A stretch of DNA of 64,000 bases. Origin: Nostoc sp. 'Peltigera membranacea cyanobiont' N6 (GTDB taxonomy: Bacteria > Cyanobacteriota > Cyanobacteriia > Cyanobacteriales > Nostocaceae). Both the position numbers and the translations under genes were made by a program. The notes under the pieces were generated by a model, which worked only from the letters and a program-made list of their open reading frames with translations, did not search any database and was not told the origin of the DNA. Below, piece by piece: positions 24,901 to 32,238 of the stretch (position 1 is its first letter; every line of letters begins with the position of its first letter). The stretch spans positions 1,984,001 through 2,048,000 of the forward strand of contig NZ_CP026681.1 in NCBI RefSeq assembly GCF_002949735.1, given 5' to 3'.

Positions 24901-26625
24901 TTTACCTAAAAAATCTGCCCTTAAGGTAATCAGCAAAGTAAACCAAGGGGTATGATTAACAGCATTCAGCAAGCTATCAATAAAAATTTGACGCTCTTGA
25001 GCATTTGGGCAAAGGGTGTAAACTTCCTCAAATTGGTCAATAACTAGCAGAAGATGAGTAGGGGATAGGGTGTGAAGAATATCTGCAATAATTTTTTGTA
25101 GACCAGAGATATCGCGTTTTAAGTCAATTTCTAGCTCTAATTCCTGTCTACGTCGTGAAATTTGAGCATCTGACGAAGTGAGCAATTCCGCCGCTATTCC
25201 CCTGAATTCTTCCAAGGCTATAGCCAAAGACTCAAAAGGGTTCTTACCCGGACGAAAAGAAATAATTTGCCATTGGCGATGCTCCCTCAGGGATCTGCCC
25301 ATAGAGCGATCGCAGTCCGAACCACCATTATCCCCTACAATATTATTCTGCCGCAGTTGGGGAATTAATCCAGCAAATACCACCGAAGATTTCCCACTAC
25401 CAGAAGCACCAATTACTGCAACCAAAGGTTTACTGGTAATATCAATTACCAATTGCTCAACAAACGCCTCTCGTCCAAAGAAATTTTCCGCATCTTCTTC
25501 CCGAAACGCCATCAAACCCCGATATGGACTGCGAGTAATGCCCAAACTTTGCCAGGTGGGTGGCACTTCTAACTGATTTTGGACAATTACAGGTAACCAA
25601 CTGGCACAGGGAAATTGTGACTCAAGCCTCTGTAATTGTTGTCTTGCATATCCCACAGAAATACATAAGGAACTGCCGCCTGTAAATGATTTTAAAAAAT
25701 GCTTTAAAAACTCCTGTGCAACTTTATCGGGAACAGGTTCGCGCATGACAATTACTTGCGGAATCTGCAAACTTTCTAACTCTCTTGCGATTCCCAAACC
25801 ATCACAAGAATTAAAAATTGCTAATTGCAATCTTTTGGCGATCGCTGGAAGCAAAGTATCTCTCAATTCTGCCATCGTTAAACTATCATCATGATTGAGA
25901 AATATTCGCCCCTGTGTCCCCTGAGTTTGAGAATGCCCGGAGAAAAACAACATATCCCAACCAATTTCATCTTGTAAATAATTATTTAGTTCCTGCCGCA
26001 ATGGTTCTACAAGGGTGACTATTTCCGCATCACCACAATATTTTTGTAGTAGTTGTTCATCCGCTTTAACATTTATTTCCGTACTATCACCCAGAATAAT
26101 TAAAATTCTAATCTTTTCTCTAAATGGTCGTTCTCTGCGTTCACCATCCGGCGCACTTAAAGCGACTTCAAAAGGTGTAATACGGAAATGAGGTATAGCA
26201 TAAAATCCATTCCACAAATGCCAAGGTAGTTTACGTAGTTCTTGGCAATCTGTACTAAGAATTACCCTAATTTCATCTTCCCTATCCCAATCTTGTTGAT
26301 ATAGGCAATTTTTGATAGGATTAAAAGATTGTGATTGTAACCATGAATTAAAAGAATTAAGTAAATTTTGCGATCGCTCATCGCATTTTTGTTTCAGATC
26401 ATCAATATTTACATTCCTAGCGCCAAGTTTTTTAATCCGAGTTTGTCCATCCAAACTGCGGTAAATATCACGCCAATTTTGAAAACATTGAATAATCTCA
26501 AGAGCTTGAGGTAGTTCTCCCCTGATTCTCAAGTCAGGACGTTTTCCCTCTTCGCCCACTTCTAAAGTTACTTTATATCCTTTAGAAAACTCACCATCAA
26601 ATTGAAGGATAACTAACTTTTTCAT
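21946..26625 (-). CDS. CHAT - STAND ATPase - WD40 protein, second paralog
   Basis: Layout matches the 14568-18749 protein: CHAT domain with His in FFSGHS (~H231) and Cys in FNSCDG (~C274), Walker A GASGSGKS (~position 430), LLLVIDQFEEVYTLC as Walker B, a winged-helix stretch, a hydrophobic segment (VIGGLAAGLVLALSLAGFAG), then about 14 WD40-like repeats. Here the repeats are well diverged from each other, unlike the first paralog. The tail NFDLNNLLKKGCKHL...LCD is shared. No sigma or DUF1822 gene lies directly upstream. The strong N-terminal likeness points to duplication followed by different repeat histories. Confidence 0.92.
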   Translation of the reverse strand: MKKLVILQFDGEFSKGYKVTLEVGEEGKRPDLRIRGELPQALEIIQCFQNWRDIYRSLDGQTRIKKLGARNVNIDDLKQKCDERSQNLLNSFNSWLQSQSFNPIKNCLYQQDWDREDEIRVILSTDCQELRKLPWHLWNGFYAIPHFRITPFEVALSAPDGERRERPFREKIRILIILGDSTEINVKADEQLLQKYCGDAEIVTLVEPLRQELNNYLQDEIGWDMLFFSGHSQTQGTQGRIFLNHDDSLTMAELRDTLLPAIAKRLQLAIFNSCDGLGIARELESLQIPQVIVMREPVPDKVAQEFLKHFLKSFTGGSSLCISVGYARQQLQRLESQFPCASWLPVIVQNQLEVPPTWQSLGITRSPYRGLMAFREEDAENFFGREAFVEQLVIDITSKPLVAVIGASGSGKSSVVFAGLIPQLRQNNIVGDNGGSDCDRSMGRSLREHRQWQIISFRPGKNPFESLAIALEEFRGIAAELLTSSDAQISRRRQELELEIDLKRDISGLQKIIADILHTLSPTHLLLVIDQFEEVYTLCPNAQERQIFIDSLLNAVNHTPWFTLLITLRADFLGKAMSYQPLGKALQDYPPSLLVPMSREELERAIIQPATRFSVELEEGLVNKLIDDVGAGEGSLPLQQFALTQLWGKQRPGLLTHQAYTEIGGVTQALKNHADVVYAGLSETQQKRAQRLFIQLVQPGEGTEDTRRLATRDEVGDYWDLVTLLANERLLVTNRNQLVEDTVEVVHEALIRNWGRLRGWMDDNREFRVWQERLKVALQQWVDSNKDDGGLLRGATLAVAEDWLKKRGEEVSKPQRWFIEKSVALRERERKQKQRLRQQVIGGLAAGLVLALSLAGFAGLQWQEARIREINAQFNADSLSMEALLASNLELDALVKAVKTGKKLQQYSPDVQTDTRMKTIATLQQVIYGVKEVNRLSNDRDTVTKYLSMRDLTYLRFTSDDNSIISVYLNDTVKVWTKKGKLKRTFKANNSSTMNDCFNPKKNNILSVDEEVGTIIFLDLDGKDTNKIKTNYRDSDELNLALGHISTDANGNIITAGFRDNVIKLWSRQGYLLEEFKNSGVKLTSLCLSPDANTIIYGDEEGFIRLWNKNTRKLKTIKAHDGSVHSLKFSPNSKIFASASNDEIKLWDRNGQELQKINGHAIIWSMDFNSDGTILASGGSSGVIKLWDKNGQELQSFNAHSSAIRQVRFNTDGDIIASGGDDGLVKLWSKDARKRDGFQGHNSSYLHTSLSYYGDTIALGGEDGIIKIWTKYGRQIGNFKVDKGLSSLSIASAGNTIISMSRNRKDIGDENNWKIKLWNKQGKLLKTFGKGFEVSLSPDGKIVASADGSEGTITLWSREGKHLRTFKAHNGSSSSIAFSPDSNIIASTSIDDNTVKLWNKQGQLLATFNGHYSTITSIRFSSDSTMIASGDSSGIIKIWNTQGQVLQILKGHISSILSISFSPDSNIIASSAGNIIKLWSFDGRELKDIKTNTNNRILQLSFSDDANNIVSVNDNGRIVIWNFDLNNLLKKGCKHLHDYLKNNSDISPEDKRLCDDILI

Positions 26626-26901
26626 AGTCGATGCAAACAGATTGACTTTTTTGGATTAATGGGTTGAAAAGAAACGCAGAGATTATTGGTATTTTATTAC
26701 ACAAGCAGTCAAATCTGACTTTTGATTCTTCTGAAGGGACATGATGATTTTGCTCCCAGATACTTCAAATTCTTATACGCATAAGGTGGGGAGTTTTTAC
26801 GCATGGTGATAATTTTGAGCAGAACTTTTCACAGATATTGGAGAACCTGATAATCTGCAAAGGAGTACAACTTCCACGGTAACGAAGCGAGCGTAAGATT
26901 G

Positions 26902-27735
26902 TTAGAGTGCAAATGCTTTTGGCATTAATGAGATTTTTCCTTTAGTACTATAAGTGTTTACAAGCTGCTCTAAGGGTTCAACAGCATTGTCCTGAAGGAT
27001 GAAATAGTTTGCTTGGTTACTGACAATCAGCGATAGCTCAGTTGCCCATTGCTCATAGTTGGAACTACCAATAATACCAATAGAAGACTGAATATAGTTA
27101 ACAAGAATGCTGTTATTGAGATCAAAGCCACCTTCACCCCAGATGCAAGCACATTGCAGCAAATACTCGTAGTCCGCGAATACTTGAAACTGGGGGTTCC
27201 ATCTAGGAGCATTGCTTCGGTAGTGGACGAAACCATTGCTGTCGAATATCTCTTGTTGCCATAGAAGCTGCTGTAAGGAGCAGCAATTGCTAGGCGAAAC
27301 AAACGGCTTGCCTTGGCGAACAACACTACCATTACGGATGACATCGCGGCGGCGCTGCTGTCTTGCCATGCTGTATCGGATATTGGGATGTTGTTCAAAG
27401 TACTGCCGCATTGAGGCAACGAATTCAGGAGCTATGCTGTTGTCATCGTCCAGGTATGAAACAATGTCACCACCAGCTGCATCTAGTCCCAGGTTACGAG
27501 CGTAGCACAAGCCAAAGCCACTGCTCGGTTCAGGGTGTTCCATTTCAATGTAACTGATGGGGAAATCAGATATTGCCTTAATGCTGTTGATGATATCTTT
27601 GGTATCAGGATTAGCGCCATCATTGATGACAATCCACTCGAAATTGCGGTCAGTTTGACTTTGAATGCTTGGCAGTGCAGTAGATGCAAGCTGCATAGGT
27701 CTATTGTAGGTTGCAGTGATAATTGATAGTTTCAA
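26902..27735 (-). CDS. Family 2 glycosyltransferase
   Basis: The N-terminus SIITATYNRPMQLASTALPSIQSQ and then IVINDGANP are the GT-A family 2 signature, followed by ARNLGLDAAGGDIVSYLDDDNSIAP, in which DDD is the metal-binding DxD. The protein is 277 residues and cytosolic. It would transfer a sugar from a nucleotide sugar to an unknown acceptor. Its start overlaps the stop of the FolD-like gene by 4 bases (ATGA), so the two are coupled. No other sugar gene is near. Confidence 0.88.
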   Translation of the reverse strand: MKLSIITATYNRPMQLASTALPSIQSQTDRNFEWIVINDGANPDTKDIINSIKAISDFPISYIEMEHPEPSSGFGLCYARNLGLDAAGGDIVSYLDDDNSIAPEFVASMRQYFEQHPNIRYSMARQQRRRDVIRNGSVVRQGKPFVSPSNCCSLQQLLWQQEIFDSNGFVHYRSNAPRWNPQFQVFADYEYLLQCACIWGEGGFDLNNSILVNYIQSSIGIIGSSNYEQWATELSLIVSNQANYFILQDNAVEPLEQLVNTYSTKGKISLMPKAFAL

Positions 27736-28922
27736 AGCTCTATACCTCTATCAGTTGATTGCGTTATTGTTGAATCGATCGCAGTTTGAATTTGCTGCCA
27801 TCTTGCTATATCCTCGTTTGTTATACCCCTGGCGGTTTCAATTTGATTACTTGCAAGAGTTAGTCGAATTAGCGTTAGCTTTTCATTGGTTCTGGCAACA
27901 GTTAAACTTTGCGTGGTGCTATTGAAGCTGATCTGGTAGTTACTACCTTCCAAGACAAATAGGTTTTCTTTTTCTGTGCGAATGGATTGGGGATAGGCAG
28001 TTGCTTGCTGTGCGAAGAACACTCTAGCTATGGGGGCAATTATAGTAGCGCGTTGCATCTGTTCTTGCTGTAATTGCTGATAGTCCCATTTCCCAAGTTC
28101 TATGCCCAAATCCATTTTTACCAAACGTTCTGCTAAAATTGCCATTTCTATTGGGCCAACACCTCCAGGGACGGGCGTAATGTTCTGGGGGATTCTGTAA
28201 GCACTGCGGTCTACATCGCCAGCAGCACCAGAAGCAGTAGGTGTAAAGCCACCATCGACAACCAAGCGATGAGAGGGGAGTACATAGTCCGTGAAAATTC
28301 CTCGTCTTCCGGTGACTGATACTACAATGTCAGCTTCTTGAGTTCTAGTCAGGTCATCGCCGTCTTCCAAACAGAAACAGCTGATTCTACTTGCTTCTAA
28401 ATATTTGATGACACCATTGCCCACAAAGCCACCTCCGCCGACAACTGCAACATTGGAATCCCTTTGTGCGTAGGATTCAACAATTCTGGCGATTCCTTCA
28501 GCAGTAGCACAACTTTCAAAGAAATTGTTACTTTGTCTGCGGACGATATCTATATCTTTCTGTGGCTCTAATAGCCCAATTGAGCTTGTAAACTTCGCTG
28601 GAATTGGATATTGAACAATAGCAGCAGTGACTTGGGTGTTTTCGTTAATGGATTGAACAATGCCGTCAAATTGCTCTACTGCGATATTAGGTGATAGCAC
28701 AATATAATTGGGAGTAATGCCAATAGCGTTGAAAATAGCTACTTTTTGTTCTGCTGAGATTCTGGCTGCTTCATATCTAGCTCTTAATTCATTGCTGGCA
28801 TTTTCTGAAGCCTCAAATCTGATGATTGCTACTTCTTTTTGAGATGCTTGAAATATGGATTTGTATTTTTGACATTCTTGCTTTATATGTTCTCGTATTA
28901 ACTGTCCGTCTATGATGGTCAT
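27732..28922 (-). CDS. FolD-like protein with degenerate active site and C-terminal extension
   Basis: Residues 1-285 follow methylene-tetrahydrofolate dehydrogenase/cyclohydrolase: the catalytic-Lys segment ending GIT (K at ~60), QYPIP (usual QLPLP), a Rossmann loop VVGGGGFVGNG, VVDGGFT, and an intact PVPGGVGPIEMAIL. But the Tyr four residues before the Lys is Ser, DVDG reads DIDI, and the PCTP loop reads SCATA. About 110 extra residues follow. It is probably a repurposed homologue, perhaps binding a nucleotide, rather than a folate enzyme. It is coupled to a glycosyltransferase. Confidence 0.75.
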   Translation of the reverse strand: MTIIDGQLIREHIKQECQKYKSIFQASQKEVAIIRFEASENASNELRARYEAARISAEQKVAIFNAIGITPNYIVLSPNIAVEQFDGIVQSINENTQVTAAIVQYPIPAKFTSSIGLLEPQKDIDIVRRQSNNFFESCATAEGIARIVESYAQRDSNVAVVGGGGFVGNGVIKYLEASRISCFCLEDGDDLTRTQEADIVVSVTGRRGIFTDYVLPSHRLVVDGGFTPTASGAAGDVDRSAYRIPQNITPVPGGVGPIEMAILAERLVKMDLGIELGKWDYQQLQQEQMQRATIIAPIARVFFAQQATAYPQSIRTEKENLFVLEGSNYQISFNSTTQSLTVARTNEKLTLIRLTLASNQIETARGITNEDIARWQQIQTAIDSTITQSTDRGIEL

Positions 28923-29000
28923 TTAATATGGCGTTAAATTTGATGAAGAAAATTGTCTGGCACAAACAATTTTCTGAATTTCTAATAGGATTTGTTGGAA

Positions 29001-29231
29001 TTAGGTAGGGCGTTTGGTGATTTCACCAACTTCTTGACCGTTGCAGGAAACCCAGTTAGTGACGTAGCGTTCGGTGTCATGGAAGCCACTAAATTCAATA
29101 CTGTTATCAGAACACTTCTCTTGGAACCATTGTTGTGCTTCTTGTTCTGTATTGAATGTTCTAGCGGCGACTTCTTCTACTGGAATCTTCCAGTTTGTAT
29201 TGCCATACAAATCGCAAACATAATGTGTCAT
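29001..29231 (-). CDS. Small hypothetical protein, 76 aa
   Basis: No recognised family. The start is supported by AAAGGAG about 6 bases upstream of the ATG. The protein has aromatic and Cys residues (YVCDLYGNTNW, WFQEKCSDN, NWVSCNGQEVGE) and is soluble. It is divergent from the 29267 gene across a 35-base gap. The surrounding genes (FolD-like, GT) run in the same direction, so it could lead that operon. Confidence 0.6.
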   Translation of the reverse strand: MTHYVCDLYGNTNWKIPVEEVAARTFNTEQEAQQWFQEKCSDNSIEFSGFHDTERYVTNWVSCNGQEVGEITKRPT

Positions 29232-29266
29232 ATCTGTTACTCCTTTAACAATATCTAAAAACTACT

Positions 29267-29680
29267 ATGACAATTTTAAATCAACAACAGCAGGCTGAAT
29301 TAATTATCCAACAAGCTTGCAAGGAAAATTTTACTGATAGCGAGAAAGCTATTTACGATGACTTTATTCTGGAAGCGGGGGTAAAAAACCCAGCCAAGAT
29401 GACTGAGGCTACTGCTGATGCTTTAATTAGATACCTTAATGGCTGTGAAGCATCTAACGAGTTTGTTGCTAATGTAGTCAATCGCCTCGCGCAAGTTGCC
29501 CCTGCTCATATCATGACCAAGATTCTTCTCAGCGATAATGACGGCGATGGTGTGCCTTTATACGAGGAATTAAAACTTGGAACAAAGGTTACGGAATTTG
29601 ATACCTCTTTTGAAATAGCGGCCGCAAGACAAAGGCAATATCAATTTTCTCCAACTCGGAATTGCGATATGGAGTTGTGA
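29267..29680 (+). CDS. Hypothetical protein with a calcium-loop-like motif, 137 aa
   Basis: Mostly helical sequence with SDNDGDGVPLYEELKLGT near residue 93, resembling the DxDxDG loops of thrombospondin type 3/dockerin-like calcium sites. No signal peptide was seen, so the loop may not be extracellular. It is the only plus-strand gene in this part of the window and is followed by a clear hairpin. Function unknown. Confidence 0.55.
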   Translation: MTILNQQQQAELIIQQACKENFTDSEKAIYDDFILEAGVKNPAKMTEATADALIRYLNGCEASNEFVANVVNRLAQVAPAHIMTKILLSDNDGDGVPLYEELKLGTKVTEFDTSFEIAAARQRQYQFSPTRNCDMEL

Positions 29681-29685
29681 GTATA

Positions 29686-29716
29686 ACCCACTACTAAATA
29701 ATCATCTGTAGTGGGT
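29686..29716 (+). terminator. Hairpin after the 137-aa gene
   Basis: ACCCACTAC and GTAGTGGGT pair perfectly around 13 bases, 6 bases after the stop at 29680. The following TTGTTATTCT is a weak T-run. Likely a terminator. Confidence 0.6.
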
Positions 29717-29950
29717 ATGAGATTGTTATTCTCTAAAACGACTGAAAATAGAAATTAACCAGTTGCTACACAGGCGTAGACGCTTACTCTTAGCTCGAAG
29801 TAAGTGTCTCAGCGGCTTTCCTCAAACATCGCCATCTTTCCCATACTCAAAATTAACCTTCGGGATACTGGGTGTAAAAAATGCGCTACTGTTAATCGTA
29901 AGCGCATTCCCGATCGTGTACAGCGATCGCAAGACTCCCAGCCACAATAA

Positions 29951-30580
29951 TCAGGCGATTCCCCTGTAAGTATAACTTTGGAAAATTACGCCAGTATCCT
30001 GATCTTCATCCCAAAACCACCAACCTTGGGATAGTTCAGAAAGAACGCGCATTAGTGCTAACTGTTGCTGTGTGATTTCCCCACCGCCGTAGCTGACGTT
30101 GCTAGTGCCATCCCATGATTTAAGAATTAATTCTAAATTGTATCCATTGCCCATAATCCAACTGGCGTAGAAACAGTCTTTGGATATTTCTTCCATGATG
30201 GCTAGCAGTTCGAGTGCGGCATCAGGATTGGGTGATTTTAGGGCTTCGAGTGCAAGGCGGAGGTTTTCTTCCCTGTCTGCAAGAAACTCCGAAAAAGCTG
30301 CTCTATTTGATGGTAAATTCTCCTTTTCAAGTGTAATTAATTTTCCATTTACAATCTTGACTGGAGTTATATTTGAGTAGTCAGTTCGGTCATCTTCACT
30401 TGCCTTTGCTTTCATAGCTAAAGGATGCCAATGGATGCGTTCAATTTTATTGGTCTGAGGATTTGTCCATGTCCAGAATAGTTTGTGAGATGCAGCACCC
30501 TTAACTGTCAGATAAGTTCTTTTATGTCGAATGGGATAGTCTACACCTTCTTCTTTTTTGGCTAAATAAAATATTTTCAT
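29951..30580 (-). CDS. Hypothetical protein with 5' end derived from an IS remnant
   Basis: The 209-residue frame starts ATG at 30580, which lies within the remnant of the IS5-like element (30564-30915), so the first five or six residues (MKIFYL) are IS-derived. The rest looks like a genuine gene: KRTYLTVKGAASHKLFWTW, HWHPLAMKAKASEDDR, acidic helices, and WWFWDEDQDTGVIF. I do not recognise the family. A short frame on the other side of the remnant (30916-31010) may be its original N-terminus. Confidence 0.6.
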   Translation of the reverse strand: MKIFYLAKKEEGVDYPIRHKRTYLTVKGAASHKLFWTWTNPQTNKIERIHWHPLAMKAKASEDDRTDYSNITPVKIVNGKLITLEKENLPSNRAAFSEFLADREENLRLALEALKSPNPDAALELLAIMEEISKDCFYASWIMGNGYNLELILKSWDGTSNVSYGGGEITQQQLALMRVLSELSQGWWFWDEDQDTGVIFQSYTYRGIA

Positions 30581-30915
30581 CTAAACGGATCTTTGTTGAA
30601 CATCGAATTCGAACAGTCAAAATATTTCGAGTTGTTCAAGAAAGATTTAGGTTAAATCCCCACAAATATGAGCAAGTAATTTTGACGATTTGTGGACTAG
30701 TAAGGTTACGAATTCGAGCGCTAATATTACCATTAGAAATATCGTCTATATCATCAGGTTGAAATTACCGCATATAACTAAATATTTTTCCCTAATTATC
30801 AACAGTAAATATCTCAAAGTCTTATTTTATCGTACAGAGTAACTAATTTAAGATGATTGCATTTACGGGCTACAGCCTAGCCACACAAAGGCTTTAACTG
30901 TTTTCGGAGATGTCT
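30564..30915 (+). mobile_element. IS5-like element remnant (3' 352 bp)
   Basis: Identical by eye to 9972-10323 of IS copy 1, from inside the transposase through the right terminal repeat (GGAGATGTCT). The left ~790 bp including the left repeat is gone. It carries the last third of the transposase frame. It ends abruptly at the start of the 29951-30580 gene. Such a remnant arises by internal deletion or a partial transposition event. Confidence 0.92.
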
Positions 30916-31010
30916 ATTAGGTATGGCAATGCTTTAATCGCATTTATAGTTCCCCATCTTGCAGTTTGTCCTGCGTGAAACCAGATGTAAGAGCCGTTGT
31001 GTATTATCAT
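30916..31010 (-). pseudogene. Candidate N-terminal fragment of the disrupted gene
   Basis: From ATG 31010 the minus frame reads MIIHNGSYIWFHAGQTARW and about 13 more residues, then enters the IS remnant and stops. It looks protein-like and points towards the 29951-30580 gene. It may be the lost N-terminus of that gene, which would then be 29951-31010 before insertion. No good ribosome site is visible, so this is tentative. Confidence 0.35.
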
Positions 31011-31367
31011 GTACAATTTTTATGATTTTGATTTGAGGTTTTGCTTGCCTAGCTAGTTGATAATTTCGTCTGTGGTAGAAAATTTAGCTCTATTTTCTAG
31101 CTAGAGAATGATTCGTATTTGTATGAACACTTAGTTAAAAATCGCCATTATTAACCATGTGCAGTCAACTTCATGCTCAGATAAAATACTTTGGATTTTA
31201 TTGATTGCTGAATTCCTCCTAATAACTACCTTTACAATGTGTGTAATAACTGTGGTGATTAATATATGAACAGATTAATTTTTATTTAAAATATTCAATG
31301 ACTTATTGAAAATAAAAAGTGCGTCATTAATTATAATGGCGCACTTTTATTAAAAATAAAATTATGA
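31011..31367. other. Gene-free stretch
   Basis: About 300 A+T-rich bases without a convincing gene, followed by the terminator of the next minus-strand gene. Confidence 0.4.
31315..31348 (-). terminator. Terminator of the zinc-knuckle gene
   Basis: AAAAGTGCGTCATTA and TAATGGCGCACTTTT pair over 15 bases with one mismatch, about 20 bases beyond the stop at 31368. A T-run follows on the minus strand. Confidence 0.8.
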
Positions 31368-32210
31368 TTAAGCGTGGTGAAGGATAATATTTATTGCGTC
31401 TTGAGTGCTAATTTGATATTGTGTAGCAAGTTTATTCATATTGGCTTCACCATTTGCATGAGCTTTGACAATTGCGCGAATAATATTTGGTGAAACATTT
31501 ATCTCACAATTTGTAACAACTGGTTTGGGTAAAGTTTGAGAAATGAACAATTCTTTTCTTCTTAAGAAATGTATTTGACGGTAATGCTCTTTTCTGGGTA
31601 TCCATTGACAATTTCCGGGAGCAAAGTCACTCTCTAGGTCAATACGTGCTATGACTGTTCCTTCGGGTGCTACTCCCATATCTTTTAAGAACTGGGTAAA
31701 GTTATCGCGCCAGGATGCATCGACTTCAATTCCGCACCCACCATGATACTTGTACTGATGGTGGTTTTTGTTATAGCAGATGCGCTTGATGTGTAACCAG
31801 GAGTTATACTCGTGGCTTTTGCAGTGGCCGTGGACAGTTTTATCGCTCTTGAGGGTTTCGCGCTGCAAGCATCCGCAGCTTTGTGTAAGCCCTCTTTTTA
31901 AGCTATTTTTACTGATATACTTTTGGGTTCCGCAGCTGCATAGGGTAAGGAGTAGTAATTCACCCCTTTTCCCCTTAACTTCTACATCGGATATAACTTT
32001 TAGTCTCCCAAAGTTTGCCCCAACTGGGATGGATTCTTTTCTTTTTTTACAACCGCAATTAGTTGATCGACCATTAGTGAGGGTGTGACTGTAGACAAGT
32101 TTTTGGGTTCCACAATCACACTGGCATAATACTTGCTTTCCTTGTTTATTTAGTACAATCCAGCTACCGAATTTTTCACTTATATTAATTACTCGTTTTG
32201 TAGTCTCCAT
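31368..32210 (-). CDS. Zinc-knuckle HNH/homing-endonuclease-like DNA-binding protein
   Basis: Two CxCGxxK...SCGCL-type repeats (residues ~27-55 and ~90-115), then YNSWLHIKRIC...YHGGCGIEVDASWRDNFTQFLKDMGVAPEG, IARIDLESDFAPGNCQW: the pattern of phage and cyanobacterial HNH/AP2-like proteins with zinc repeats, often homing-type mobile genes. The last ~50 residues look like a helix-turn-helix (LATQYQISTQDAINIIL). It starts 28 bases after the stop of the TGT-like gene and could share its transcript. DNA cutting is not proved from sequence. Confidence 0.7.
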   Translation of the reverse strand: METTKRVINISEKFGSWIVLNKQGKQVLCQCDCGTQKLVYSHTLTNGRSTNCGCKKRKESIPVGANFGRLKVISDVEVKGKRGELLLLTLCSCGTQKYISKNSLKRGLTQSCGCLQRETLKSDKTVHGHCKSHEYNSWLHIKRICYNKNHHQYKYHGGCGIEVDASWRDNFTQFLKDMGVAPEGTVIARIDLESDFAPGNCQWIPRKEHYRQIHFLRRKELFISQTLPKPVVTNCEINVSPNIIRAIVKAHANGEANMNKLATQYQISTQDAINIILHHA

Positions 32211-32238
32211 AAATTATTTTGGTGCTATTACTGCTGGG

